Source: an uncultured bacterium
Lineage (GTDB): Bacteria; Bacillota; Clostridia; Oscillospirales; Oscillospiraceae
Length of the DNA stretch: 64,000 bases
Direction of reading: 5' to 3'
Assembly (NCBI GenBank): GCA_949840775.1
Contig: CATKXO010000001.1
Location: forward strand, 1-64,000
Shown one piece after another: positions 31,360-39,563 of this stretch. The position numbers were made by a program, and so were the translations under genes. A model generated the notes under the pieces. It saw nothing but the letters and a program-made list of their open reading frames with translations. It had not been told where the DNA came from and searched no databases. Each line of letters begins with the position of its first letter. Position 1 is the stretch's first letter.

Positions 31360-32328
31360 ATGTCCAAGCAAAATCAACCTAAATTCAAGACCATGTGCGG
31401 CGGACAGGCCCTCATCGAGGGCATTATGATGCGCGGCCCCAAGAAGCAGGCTGTGGTGGTCCGTAAGCCGGACGGCGAGCTGGAGGTCCAGGAGAAGGAC
31501 CTGAAATTCATCAAGGACAAGTATCCTGTCCTGGGCTGGCCCCTCATCCGGGGAGTGGTCAACTTTGCCGACTCCATGTACAGCGGGGTCACCGCCCTGA
31601 TGTACTCCGCCGAGTTTTTCCCCGAGGACGGTGAGGAGGAAGAGGAGCCCTCCAAATTCGAGACCTGGCTCAACGACCATTTGGGGACTGAAAAGTTTAC
31701 CGCCCTGATTACCTCCCTGGCGGTGATTTTGGGGCTGTGTATGTCCATCGGCCTGTTCTTCCTTCTGCCCACGGTGCTGGGCGGGCTGGTCAGCAGGGTA
31801 TTTCCCGGCAATATGCTGGTCCGTAATCTGGCGGAGAGCCTTTTGAAGCTCCTTATCTTTGTGGCCTATCTGGCCATGTGTTCCCACATGGGGGAGATGA
31901 AGCGGGTATTCTCCTACCACGGAGCGGAGCACAAGACCATCTTCTGCTACGAGGCCGGTCTGCCCCTCACGGTGGACAACGTGCGCATCCAGCCCCGGCA
32001 CCATCCCCGGTGCGGGACAAGCTTTCTGTTCATGGTCATTGCCATCTCAATCCTGGTGTCCACCATCGTATTTGCCATCTGGCCGGTGTACAATGCCATC
32101 CTGCGATTTCTGGCTCATCTGGCCATGCTGCCCCTCATTGTGGGGGTCAGCTATGAGATAAACCGCTGGGCTGGACGCCACGACGGGCCCATTACCCGGT
32201 TTTTTATCGCGCCCGGCCTGTGGCTGCAAAACTTTACCACCTTTGAGCCAGACGACTCCATGATTGAGGTGGGCATCAAGGCCCTGGAGCTGGTTCTGCC
32301 CGAGGAAAAGGGGACGGATGCGTGGTAG
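31360..32328 (+). CDS. DUF1385 membrane protein
   Basis: 322 residues of the DUF1385 family, usually found next to prmC/prfA. The N-terminal signature is GGQALIEGIMMRGPK, followed by GWPLIRGVVNFADSMYSGVTALMYSAE. Hydrophobic segments lie near 110-135, 150-180 and 220-265, and the histidine-rich stretch YHGAEHKTIFCYEAGL and the RCGTSFLF motif are conserved. Function is not established; a role in envelope or metal handling has been guessed from the histidines. AAAGGAGAACC precedes the ATG. prmC follows after a repeat, in the conserved order. Confidence 0.92.
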   Translation: MSKQNQPKFKTMCGGQALIEGIMMRGPKKQAVVVRKPDGELEVQEKDLKFIKDKYPVLGWPLIRGVVNFADSMYSGVTALMYSAEFFPEDGEEEEEPSKFETWLNDHLGTEKFTALITSLAVILGLCMSIGLFFLLPTVLGGLVSRVFPGNMLVRNLAESLLKLLIFVAYLAMCSHMGEMKRVFSYHGAEHKTIFCYEAGLPLTVDNVRIQPRHHPRCGTSFLFMVIAISILVSTIVFAIWPVYNAILRFLAHLAMLPLIVGVSYEINRWAGRHDGPITRFFIAPGLWLQNFTTFEPDDSMIEVGIKALELVLPEEKGTDAW

Positions 32329-32338
32329 AAAAAGCGGT

Positions 32339-32466
32339 TGTGGGACCCGCCCCCCTGGGCGGGTCATCCGTAGAGTAGGAGCGGCCCCCCTGTAAGTAGG
32401 ACCCGCCCCCCTGGGCGGCCCAAGCTTCCACATTCAGCGGTCTGGCGAAGGCGGCAGCCCCTACAG
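32339..32466. repeat. Mixed family B/C repeat before prmC
   Basis: GTGGGACCCGCCCCCCTGGG, a second partial copy AGGACCCGCCCCCCTGGGCGG and a family C end GGCGAAGGCGGCAGCCCCTACAG. Looks like one element inserted in or recombined with another. Confidence 0.75.
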
Positions 32467-32505
32467 ATCATTCTAACCCCTCAAAAATATCCGGAAGGTG
32501 ATTTC

Positions 32506-33369
32506 ATGGCCACCACCTACAACAATCTATTCCTGGACACCCGCGCCCGGCTGAAGAAGGCGGGGGTGGAGTCGGCCCAGCTGGAGGCCCGGGAGATTAT
32601 CTGCTTCGCCGCCGACAAGAGCCGGGAACAGTTCTATCGGGACATGTCGCTGTATGTGGGCGGGGCCATGGAGCAGCGGGTGGAGGAGCTGGTCCAGCGC
32701 CGTCTGGCCGGGGAGCCGGTGGCCTACATCATCGGGGAGTGGGAATTTTACGGCCTGTCTCTGGATATCTCCCGGGATGTGCTCATCCCCCGGCTGGACA
32801 CCGAGCTGCTGGCCGAGCGGGGCATCCTCAAGGCCCGGGAGTCGGGGGAGGGGGCCCGGGTGCTGGACCTGTGCGCCGGCAGCGGCTGCGTGGGGCTGGC
32901 CGTCGCCGCCAACGCCCCGGAGTGCCGGGTGGTGCTGGGGGAGCTGTCGGAAGGCGCCCTGCGGGTGTGCAAGCAGAACGTCCGCCGCAACGAGCTCAAC
33001 GCCCGGGTCACCTGCCTGTCCGTCAACGCCCTAGAGGCCCCCAGCTCTACCCTGTGGGACTTCGACGCCATTGTGTGCAATCCCCCCTACATCCCCAGCG
33101 GGGATATCCCCAGCTTGGATACCTCTGTGCGGGACTATGAGCCCCGCATGGCCCTGGACGGCGGGGCCGACGGGCTGGATTACTACCACGTCATTGCCTC
33201 CAAGTGGAAGTCCGCCCTGCGCCTGGGCGGAAACCTGATTTTCGAGGTGGGCCTGGGTCAGGCGGAGGCCGTGGAGGACATTTTGGAGAAAAACGGCTAT
33301 GAGGACGTGAAGATTTTTCCCGACACCCAGGGGATTCTCCGGGTGGTGGAGGGGACCATCAATAACTAG
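32506..33369 (+). CDS. prmC: Release factor glutamine N5-methyltransferase PrmC
   Basis: Methylates the GGQ glutamine of peptide chain release factors, 287 residues. An N-terminal helical domain (SAQLEAREIICFAADKSREQ) precedes the SAM-binding domain with VLDLCAGSGCVGLAVAANAP, and the substrate motif NPPY at 192-195 (CNPPYIPSGD), with the later EPRMALDGGADGL. GGAAGGTGATTTC precedes the ATG. prfA is not adjacent. Confidence 0.95.
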   Translation: MATTYNNLFLDTRARLKKAGVESAQLEAREIICFAADKSREQFYRDMSLYVGGAMEQRVEELVQRRLAGEPVAYIIGEWEFYGLSLDISRDVLIPRLDTELLAERGILKARESGEGARVLDLCAGSGCVGLAVAANAPECRVVLGELSEGALRVCKQNVRRNELNARVTCLSVNALEAPSSTLWDFDAIVCNPPYIPSGDIPSLDTSVRDYEPRMALDGGADGLDYYHVIASKWKSALRLGGNLIFEVGLGQAEAVEDILEKNGYEDVKIFPDTQGILRVVEGTINN

Positions 33370-33385
33370 ACTGGAGGCTCTTGTT

Positions 33386-33880
33386 ATGAGCAGGTGCATT
33401 AAGCATAGAGAGTTTATCCCTGTGGCAAAGGTTCCAGCGGAGATGCCCCAGGGAATCATGATGAAATATTATATCCACGGCTATGGCAAGACTCAGGAGC
33501 TCACTGTGGATAGCCTTAAACAGGTTATAAAAAAGCTGCGCAAAGGTGACTGGAACAACATATATTTGGCTGACGACTCAGATATGGAGGACAGCTACAT
33601 GCAGCTGGAAAGCGGGGATAGTTTATATGCCCTGCAATACATCAAGAGCATTGGAGTAGCAGGAGAGGAAACCTGGTGGTCCACTTATGACCCGGACTAT
33701 CTGGACTCTAACGAGGAGACCGACATCGACTGCTCCGACGGACAGTCCATCATCTATCGGGAGAATACTACCGCCGACAAGGAGGCTGTGATGGCCGCCA
33801 TTGAGTACTTTATCCGCACCGGCAAGCTGTGGGACGGCATCCCCTGGATGAAGTGCTGGCAGGAGTGGGTGGAGGAATAG
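33386..33880 (+). CDS. Hypothetical protein, possible Imm1-type immunity protein
   Basis: 164 residues, acidic, no signal peptide or membrane segment. I do not recognise the family securely. The C-terminal stretch with ADKEAVMAAIEYFIRTGKLW and a tryptophan soon after resembles the pattern D-A-x2-A-x2-F/Y-F-x2-T-G-x4-W of Imm1 immunity proteins in polymorphic toxin systems. No toxin gene is next to it. ACTGGAGG lies eight bases before ATG 33386; internal methionines at about residues 20-26 are alternatives. GC content is clearly lower than in prmC and recA on either side, which suggests transfer. Confidence 0.55.
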   Translation: MSRCIKHREFIPVAKVPAEMPQGIMMKYYIHGYGKTQELTVDSLKQVIKKLRKGDWNNIYLADDSDMEDSYMQLESGDSLYALQYIKSIGVAGEETWWSTYDPDYLDSNEETDIDCSDGQSIIYRENTTADKEAVMAAIEYFIRTGKLWDGIPWMKCWQEWVEE

Positions 33881-33966
33881 TCCGTTTTATAGGACACACA
33901 AAAGCGTAATATATGGGACAGCAACAGGCCGGGGCCCTGAGCCGCCGGCGGGAAAGGATGATTGAC

Positions 33967-35088
33967 ATGGCACAGAAGAAACCCATGATTGAGTCGGCCG
34001 CGCCGGCCGCGGATAAGAAGAAGGCGCTGGAGACCTGCCTGGCCCAGCTGGACAAGACCTATGGCAAGGGCACCGTCATGCGTCTGGGTGAAAACACCGG
34101 CGTGGTGGTGGACTCCATCCCCACAGGCTCTCTGTCCCTGGATATCGCCCTGGGCATCGGCGGCGTGCCCAAGGGCCGGATCATTGAGATTTACGGCCCT
34201 GAGTCCTCGGGCAAGACCACCCTGGCCCTGCACATCGTGGCCGAGGCCCAGAAGCGGGGGGGCGAGGTGGCCTTCATCGACGCGGAGCACGCCCTGGACC
34301 CCTCTTATGCCCGAGCCCTGGGGGTGGATATCGACTCCATGCTCATCTCCCAGCCTGACACCGGCGAGCAGGGCCTGGAAATCTGCGAGGCCCTGGTCCG
34401 CTCCGGGGCCATCGACGTGGTGGTGGTGGACTCGGTGGCCGCCCTTACTCCCCGGGCCGAGATCGAGGGGGACATGGGTGACAGCCACGTGGGCCTGCTG
34501 GCCCGGCTGATGAGCCAGGCACTGCGGAAGCTGGCCGGCTCCATCGCCAAGACCAACTGCGTCGTCATTTTCATCAACCAGCTCCGGGAAAAGGTGGGGG
34601 TGATGTACGGCAACCCGGAGGTCACCACCGGCGGCCGGGCGCTGAAGTTCTACGCCTCCGTCCGCATTGACGTGCGGAAGATCGAGGCCATTAAGGTGGG
34701 CACCGAGCTCATCGGCAACCGCACCCGGGCCAAGATTGTGAAGAATAAGGTAGCGCCCCCCTTCCGGGAGGCGGAGTTTGAGATTCTCTACGGTGAGGGT
34801 ATCTCCAAGTGGGGGGAGATGGTGGACCTGGCGGTGAAGCTGGACATCATCCAGAAATCGGGCTCCTGGTTCTCTATGGGCGAGACCCGCATCGGACAGG
34901 GCCGGGACGCCGCCAAGCAGTTTTTGAAGGACAACCCCGACGTGGCCGCCGATGTGGAGGCCCAGGTCCGGGCCAACGCCTTCAAGCTGATGAGCAAGCA
35001 GTCCCAGGTGGCGGCCAAAGCCGCGGGCCGGGCGGTGGACGTGTCCGCCGACGACTTTGACGACGGCGCTCCGGCGGATGAGGGATAA
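33967..35088 (+). CDS. recA: Recombinase RecA
   Basis: Homologous recombination and SOS co-protease, 373 residues. Walker A GPESSGKT is at 77-84, Walker [11 protein letters not shown] near 150, loop 1 [10 protein letters not shown] and loop 2 around [23 protein letters not shown]. The C-terminal tail is acidic ([13 protein letters not shown]). I choose ATG 33967 with AAAGGA eight bases upstream; an ATG nine bases earlier is possible. No LexA-type palindrome was recognised in the 80 bases upstream. recX follows. Confidence 0.97.
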   Translation: MAQKKPMIESAAPAADKKKALETCLAQLDKTYGKGTVMRLGENTGVVVDSIPTGSLSLDIALGIGGVPKGRIIEIYGPESSGKTTLALHIVAEAQKRGGEVAFIDAEHALDPSYARALGVDIDSMLISQPDTGEQGLEICEALVRSGAIDVVVVDSVAALTPRAEIEGDMGDSHVGLLARLMSQALRKLAGSIAKTNCVVIFINQLREKVGVMYGNPEVTTGGRALKFYASVRIDVRKIEAIKVGTELIGNRTRAKIVKNKVAPPFREAEFEILYGEGISKWGEMVDLAVKLDIIQKSGSWFSMGETRIGQGRDAAKQFLKDNPDVAADVEAQVRANAFKLMSKQSQVAAKAAGRAVDVSADDFDDGAPADEG

Positions 35089-35109
35089 GGGTACGTAGGG
35101 CGCGACGAC

Positions 35110-35187
35110 CCGGCGCGCCGTTTTGAAGGGGACGGCCCGGCGCGCCGTTTTGAAAAGGACGGGCCGCCGAGGTCGTCGGCCCCTACA
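35110..35187. repeat. Duplicated CCGGCGCGCCG unit plus family C end between recA and recX
   Basis: CCGGCGCGCCGTTTTGAA occurs at 35110-35127 and 35137-35154, followed by GGGCCGCCGAGGTCGTCGGCCCCTACA (35161-35187). Each CGGCGCGCCG-TTTT unit is also terminator-like and could reduce read-through into recX. Confidence 0.8.
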
Positions 35188-35204
35188 ATGTGGGGATAAG
35201 AAAT

Positions 35205-35825
35205 ATGGTTATAGAAGAATTAAAGCCCTCCAAGCGGGTCCGGGACCGCTGGCTGGCTGTGCTGGAAGACGGGTCCATTCTGCGGGTGAGCAGAAATCAG
35301 ATCGCGGACTTTGCCCTCTACGCCGGCCGGGAGTTGTCAGAGGAGGAGGCGGACCGGCTCTTGGAGGCTATCGAGAACGAGAATTTCCGCTCCTACGCCC
35401 TGCGGGTGGTGACAGAGACCCCAAAGTCCCGAAACATGCTGCTGAAACTTCTGGGAGAGAAAAACTGTCAGCCGGAACGGGCGGAAGAGATTGCCGACTG
35501 GCTGGAGGACATAGGCCTGCTCAACGACGGGCGGTACGCTGCTGATGTGGTGGAGCTCTATGCCCGGAAAGGCTATGGACAGCGGAAAATCCGGGATGAA
35601 CTCTACCGCCGGGGGGTCCCCCGGAAGTTGTGGGACGAGGCGCTGGAGCAGATTGAGGAGGAGGACAGCGCCGCGGCCATTGACGCCTTTCTGGAGAAGA
35701 AGCTGAAGGGCAGCCACGAGCCGAAGGATGTGAAGCGGGCGTCCGACGCCCTGGCCCGCCGGGGCTTCTCCTGGCCAGAGATCAGCGACGCCCTGCGGCG
35801 GTATGGTATGGAGGTCTGGGACTAA
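35205..35825 (+). CDS. recX: RecA regulatory protein RecX
   Basis: 206-residue, all-helical modulator that limits RecA filament growth. Family patterns: ALRVVTETPKSRNMLLKLL, then WLEDIGLLNDGRYAADVVELYARKGYGQRKIRDELYRRGV, and RASDALARRGFSWPEISDAL near the end, i.e. three tandem three-helix units. ATG 35205 sits behind GGGGATAAG. Directly downstream of recA as usual. Its stop overlaps by a few bases the stop of the convergent DPEY-motif gene. Confidence 0.92.
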   Translation: MVIEELKPSKRVRDRWLAVLEDGSILRVSRNQIADFALYAGRELSEEEADRLLEAIENENFRSYALRVVTETPKSRNMLLKLLGEKNCQPERAEEIADWLEDIGLLNDGRYAADVVELYARKGYGQRKIRDELYRRGVPRKLWDEALEQIEEEDSAAAIDAFLEKKLKGSHEPKDVKRASDALARRGFSWPEISDALRRYGMEVWD

Positions 35826-36076
35826 TTTTTCAGAACCTCCAGCATGAACTGTGCGCCAAAGCGCAGACCGCAGGAAAAAATGGCGGCGTTTTCCCATCCG
35901 AAAGCGATGTGCTGTGCGCGCTGATACTGTGACAGCAGGTCCAGTCCGATCTTTTTCTTGACTTCTTCCTCCAGTTCCAGGTATGCTTGGACAGCGCGCT
36001 CATATTCCGGGTCCTCCGTTGGTACTTGGATTTCTTCGATGAGTCTGTGGTAGAGCTTGGAAATAACGTCGTTCAT
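35822..36076 (-). CDS. Small helical DPEY-motif protein (DUF6809-like), XRE unit 2
   Basis: 84 residues, helical, unknown function. It starts MNDVISKLYHRLIEE. The shared DPEY motif is at about 22-25, an amphipathic LELEEEVKKKIGLDLL helix follows, and the C-terminal helix is CGLRFGAQFMLEVL. The architecture matches the proteins at 446 and 42480. ATG 36076 follows GGGAGGATACTAAAA; a longer frame upstream would read through the promoter. It is divergent from the XRE gene at 36159. Confidence 0.72.
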   Translation of the reverse strand: MNDVISKLYHRLIEEIQVPTEDPEYERAVQAYLELEEEVKKKIGLDLLSQYQRAQHIAFGWENAAIFSCGLRFGAQFMLEVLKN

Positions 36077-36097
36077 TTTTAGTATCCTCCCAATAAT

Positions 36098-36146
36098 GCG
36101 AGATTTAATCTGACACAATTATAGCAGAATAAATCTAGCGAGTCAA
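36098..36146 (-). promoter_or_regulatory. Promoter with overlapping inverted repeat, XRE unit 2
   Basis: On the minus strand TTGACT (36146-36141) and TATAAT (36123-36118) are 17 bases apart, pointing to the DPEY-motif gene. AGATTTA (36101-36107) and TAAATCT (36130-36136) form an inverted repeat centred on the -10 box; the match extends to GC(G/T)AGATTTA, 9 of 10 bases. Confidence 0.75.
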
Positions 36147-36158
36147 GGGGTAATGTGC

Positions 36159-36401
36159 ATGTTTGACAGAAAGTTGATGGGACAGCGACTGTCTGCGATT
36201 AGAGAATCCAGAGGAATATCCAGGAAAGAGGTCACGGAACTTTTGAATGTGACACGGACGCAAGTCAGCGATATTGAAAATGGAAAGAGCGGCACAAACC
36301 TGGTCCGCTTCTATCAGCTGTGCGAGTTTTACCAAGTCTCCGCCGATTACCTCCTCGGCATCACCGACGACCCCACGTGGAGAGGAAAACCGCAAGGGTA
36401 G
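36159..36401 (+). CDS. XRE-family transcriptional regulator (copy 2)
   Basis: 80 residues. The HTH_3 domain (about 6-65) has MGQRLSAIRESRGISRKEVT, the recognition helix TRTQVSDIENGKSG, and the end FYQVSADYLLGITDDP. ATG 36159 has AAGGGG eight bases upstream; an ATG six bases earlier is too close. It is divergent from, and a likely repressor of, the DPEY-motif gene at 35822-36076. A terminator follows. Confidence 0.85.
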   Translation: MFDRKLMGQRLSAIRESRGISRKEVTELLNVTRTQVSDIENGKSGTNLVRFYQLCEFYQVSADYLLGITDDPTWRGKPQG

Positions 36402-36407
36402 CACCCC

Positions 36408-36437
36408 AAAAGCCTTCCCCGAGAAGAGGAAGGTTTT
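36408..36437 (+). terminator. Rho-independent terminator after XRE copy 2
   Basis: CCTTCC / GGAAGG with flanking A and T runs, tail TTTTGCC. Confidence 0.7.
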
Positions 36438-36496
36438 GCCCTGCGAGGGACGGGGACTGTTATCCTTACAATATCTTATAAAACTGGAGCGATACC

Positions 36497-37822
36497 ATGC
36501 CATACAAGATTGCGTTTATCTCCCTTGGCTGCGCCAAGAACCTGGTGAACACCGAGCAGATGATGGCTCTCTGCCGGGCGGCGGGGCACACCGTCACCGG
36601 CGACCCGGAGGGGGCCGATGTGGCGGTGCTGAACACCTGCGGCTTTATCGAGTCGGCCAAGAGCGAGGCCATTGACAACATCCTCCAGCTGGGGGAGCTG
36701 AAAAAGGCGGGGAAGCTGAAAAAGCTGCTGGCAGCGGGCTGTCTCAGCCAGCGCTACCCGGACGGCATCCGGGACGAGCTGCCCGAGGTGGACGGCATGC
36801 TGGGCACCGGCAGCTACACCGATGTGGTGGCCGCCGTGGAGGCGCTGATGGCGGGGGAGCGGCCGGAATACTTTTCCAGCATCCACCATACCTATGAGGA
36901 TGGCGAGCGCCTTGTCACCACCCCGCCCTACACCGCCTATCTGAAGATTGCCGAGGGGTGCTCCAACGGCTGTGTTTTCTGCATCATCCCGAAATTGCGG
37001 GGAAAGTACCGCAGCCGGTCCGTGGAGGCCCTGCTGGCCGAGGCTAAGGGGCTGGCGGACGCCGGGGTGAAGGAGCTCATTGTCATTGCCCAGGACATTA
37101 CCCGGTACGGGCTGGACCTGGAGCCTAGGACCTCCCTGGCCCGGCTGGTGAAAAAGTTATGTAAACTTGATTTCCGCTGGATTCGCCTGCACTACCTCTA
37201 TCCGGAGGCCATTACCGATGAGCTGGTCCAGGTCATCGCCAATGAGCCCAAGGTGCTCCACTACCTGGACATCCCCATCCAGCACTGCAACGACGGGATT
37301 TTGCAGGCCATGCGCCGCCGCAGCACCAAGGCGGAGCTGGTTGAGCTCTTTGCCAAACTGCGGGCCGCCATGCCCGACGTGGTCATCCGCACCTCCCTGA
37401 TCTGCGGCCTGCCCGGAGAGGGGGAGGCGGAGTTTGAGGAGCTGTGCGAATTTCTTCAGGAGCAGAAGCTCCAGCGGGTGGGGGTGTTCCAGTTCTCCCC
37501 GGAGGAGGGCACCCTGGCCGCCGCCATGGAAAACCAGGTGGACCCGGACGTGGCCGCCCGGCGGGTGGAGCTGGTGGTGGACCTCCAGTCCCGGATTATG
37601 GACGGGTACAACGAGGCGCGGCTGGGCACCGTGATGGAGGTCCTCTGCGAGGGCTTCGACAGCGGGGAGGGCTGCTATGTGGGACGTACCTACGCCGACT
37701 CGGTGGACATCGACGGCCGGGTACTGTTCACCGCCGCCGGGCTGGTGCCCGCAGGAGAATTTGTCAACGTGCGTATTACCGGGGTCTCTGACGGGGACCT
37801 GACAGGTGAAATTGAAATGTAG
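36497..37822 (+). CDS. rimO: Ribosomal protein S12 methylthiotransferase RimO
   Basis: Radical SAM enzyme (441 residues) that adds a methylthio group to an aspartate of ribosomal protein S12. The N-terminal MTTase domain has Cys12, Cys48 and Cys82 for the auxiliary cluster. The radical SAM motif is Cys155-x3-Cys159-x2-Cys162 in EGCSNGCVFC. RSVEALLAEAKGLADAGVKEL and DIPIQHCND are family features, and a TRAM domain ends the protein. The TAG stop is part of a GTAGGGGCTACCCTAC mini-repeat (37819-37834). It is followed by pgsA in the common RimO-PgsA order. Confidence 0.95.
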   Translation: MPYKIAFISLGCAKNLVNTEQMMALCRAAGHTVTGDPEGADVAVLNTCGFIESAKSEAIDNILQLGELKKAGKLKKLLAAGCLSQRYPDGIRDELPEVDGMLGTGSYTDVVAAVEALMAGERPEYFSSIHHTYEDGERLVTTPPYTAYLKIAEGCSNGCVFCIIPKLRGKYRSRSVEALLAEAKGLADAGVKELIVIAQDITRYGLDLEPRTSLARLVKKLCKLDFRWIRLHYLYPEAITDELVQVIANEPKVLHYLDIPIQHCNDGILQAMRRRSTKAELVELFAKLRAAMPDVVIRTSLICGLPGEGEAEFEELCEFLQEQKLQRVGVFQFSPEEGTLAAAMENQVDPDVAARRVELVVDLQSRIMDGYNEARLGTVMEVLCEGFDSGEGCYVGRTYADSVDIDGRVLFTAAGLVPAGEFVNVRITGVSDGDLTGEIEM

Positions 37823-37858
37823 GGGCTACCCTACAGGCAGACGAGGAGAAGATGTTCC

Positions 37859-38389
37859 ATGCCAATGAATACCGCCAATAAGCTGACCATCCTGCGGGTG
37901 GTGATGATCCCCGCCTTTCTGCTGGTTCTGTACTTAGATGTGCCCTATGCCAATTACTGGGCCCTGGCCATCTTCGCCGCCGCCAGCATCACCGACACCC
38001 TGGACGGCTACATCGCCCGGCACTACAACCAGATCACCGATTTCGGCAAGTTCATGGACCCCCTGGCCGATAAGTGCCTGGTGTTTGCCGCTATGCTGTG
38101 GTTTGTGGAGGTGGGCCAGATGCCCGCCTGGGCCCTGCTCATTGTCGCCGTCCGGGAGTTTGGGGTGTCCGGGCTGCGGATGGTGGCCGCCGACAAGGGG
38201 AGGGTCATTGCCGCCGGCTGGTCGGGGAAGGTAAAGACCGCCGCCACTATGGTGTGCGTTATCCTTATGCTGCTCCCCCTGCCCGCTATCGTTAATGAGA
38301 TCTGCACCGCCGTTATTGTGCTCACCACCATTTACTCCGGCGTGGAATACTTTATGAAAAACGCGGACATCCTGGCTGAGGCCAGGTGA
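37859..38389 (+). CDS. pgsA: CDP-diacylglycerol-glycerol-3-phosphate phosphatidyltransferase
   Basis: Makes phosphatidylglycerol phosphate, the committed step to anionic phospholipids; integral membrane enzyme of 176 residues. The CDP-alcohol phosphotransferase motif D-G-x2-A-R-x8-G-x3-D-x3-D is complete in DGYIARHYNQ...DFGKFMDPLAD. N-terminal NKLTILRVVMIPAFLLV is typical. Four to five hydrophobic segments follow. It is downstream of rimO and 13 bases before the YitT gene, probably one operon. Confidence 0.94.
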   Translation: MPMNTANKLTILRVVMIPAFLLVLYLDVPYANYWALAIFAAASITDTLDGYIARHYNQITDFGKFMDPLADKCLVFAAMLWFVEVGQMPAWALLIVAVREFGVSGLRMVAADKGRVIAAGWSGKVKTAATMVCVILMLLPLPAIVNEICTAVIVLTTIYSGVEYFMKNADILAEAR

Positions 38390-38402
38390 AAAGGAGATTG
38401 GA

Positions 38403-39281
38403 ATGACAAAGACTGACCAGAAAAGCCGGCTGAGGGAGTTTGTCACCCGCGTGCTGATGATTACCCTGTCCTCCTTCATTGTGGCGGTGAACCTGAAGAG
38501 CTTTGTGGCGGCAGGCGACCTTTTCCCAGGCGGTTTTACTGGCATGAGCCGGCTGGTCCAGCGGTGCGCCCTGGAGTTTGCCGGGATCGAGCTGCCCTTT
38601 GCCCCCATTAACCTGGCCCTGAATGCCGTTCCGGCCTTTATCAGCTTCAAGCTGGTGGGCAAGCGGTTCACCCTGTACTCCTGCCTGACCATCGTCCTGA
38701 CCAGCCTCTTTACCGATCTGCTGCCCACCATGACCATCACGGAGGATAAGCTGCTCATCTGCATCTTTGGCGGGATGATCAGCGGCTTTGCCGGCTGCCT
38801 GTGCCTGTGGGTGCGGGTGACCAGCGGCGGCACCGATTTTATTGCCATTCCCCTGTCGGAGCGGAAAAACGTGGACGCATGGGGCTATATCTTTTTTGGC
38901 AATGTGGTGATGCTGACCATCGCCGGGGCCCTGTTTGGGTGGGATAAGGCGCTGTATTCCATGCTGTATCAGTACGCCTGCACCCAGGTAATCAAAATGC
39001 TGGACCCGGACGGGCGGCGGGCTACCCTGCTGATTATTACCGGCCGGGAGAGCGCCGGCGGCGTCTGCGCCCAGATCCAGGAGACCCAGCACACCGCCAC
39101 CCTCATTGAGGGGGTGGGGCTGTACAACGGCGCGCCCTGCGTGATGATCTACTCCGTGGTGAACGACAGCGAGGTACGTTCTCTGGCCCAGAAGATTCGC
39201 CAATCTGACCCCAAGGCCTTTGTCAACGTTCTGCGCACCGAGCGGGTGGTGGGCAAGTTCTACCGCAGGCCGAGGGATTGA
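38403..39281 (+). CDS. YitT-family membrane protein (DUF161/DUF2179)
   Basis: 292 residues. Hydrophobic segments near 15-35, 50-70, 90-110, 115-140 and 165-185 form the DUF161 region, with GGFTGMSRLVQR and WVRVTSGGTDFIAIPLS as conserved loops. The C-terminal DUF2179 domain (about 215-290) has ATLLIITGRESAG and SDPKAFVNVLRTERVVGKFYRRP. Function is unestablished. AAAAGGAGATTGG precedes the ATG. Confidence 0.9.
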   Translation: MTKTDQKSRLREFVTRVLMITLSSFIVAVNLKSFVAAGDLFPGGFTGMSRLVQRCALEFAGIELPFAPINLALNAVPAFISFKLVGKRFTLYSCLTIVLTSLFTDLLPTMTITEDKLLICIFGGMISGFAGCLCLWVRVTSGGTDFIAIPLSERKNVDAWGYIFFGNVVMLTIAGALFGWDKALYSMLYQYACTQVIKMLDPDGRRATLLIITGRESAGGVCAQIQETQHTATLIEGVGLYNGAPCVMIYSVVNDSEVRSLAQKIRQSDPKAFVNVLRTERVVGKFYRRPRD

Positions 39282-39294
39282 GAAAGGGAATTGT

Positions 39295-39429
39295 CCTTTT
39301 CGCAGATTTTAATGTAGGGGCCGCCGCCTTCGGCGGCCCACAAAAATACAACGCCTCACTTGGCTTCGGGCCGCCCAGGGGGGCGGCCCCTACAGCTGAT
39401 CTCCGGATAAAATGCGCGTTAGGGCACTC
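39295..39429. repeat. 135-bp repeat, copy A (inverted relative to copy at 55654)
   Basis: Outer unique flanks (CCTTTTCGCAGATTTTAAT and GATCTCCGGATAAAATGCGC) enclose two family C hairpins with GTAGGGGCCGCC and GGCGGCCCCTAC ends. It matches the reverse complement of 55654-55788 over its full 135 bases at roughly 90 percent by eye, far beyond the shared GTAGGGG ends. Confidence 0.85.
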
Positions 39430-39447
39430 CCTTGAGAAAGTTTTTGC

Positions 39448-39506
39448 TTGCATCCGGGGCGGGTATCCTGTATAATAAACGGTCGAGAGGGCGGGAGCCC
39501 TCGCCC
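39448..39506 (+). promoter_or_regulatory. Promoter and leader hairpin of panT-coaX
   Basis: TTGCAT (39448-39453) and TATAAT (39471-39476), 17-base spacer. A leader hairpin AGAGGGCG / CGCCCTCT lies near 39485-39508. The 282-base gap from 39282 otherwise holds the 135-bp repeat. Confidence 0.7.
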
Positions 39507-39563
39507 TCTTAAATATTGCGCTGCATCCGCGCAAGGCGGAGCGGCAGCAGGAGGTATGTAAAA

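Noticed and set aside
33881-33966. LexA/SOS box upstream of recA
   Set aside because: No GAAC-N4-GTTC or similar palindrome could be found in the upstream region.
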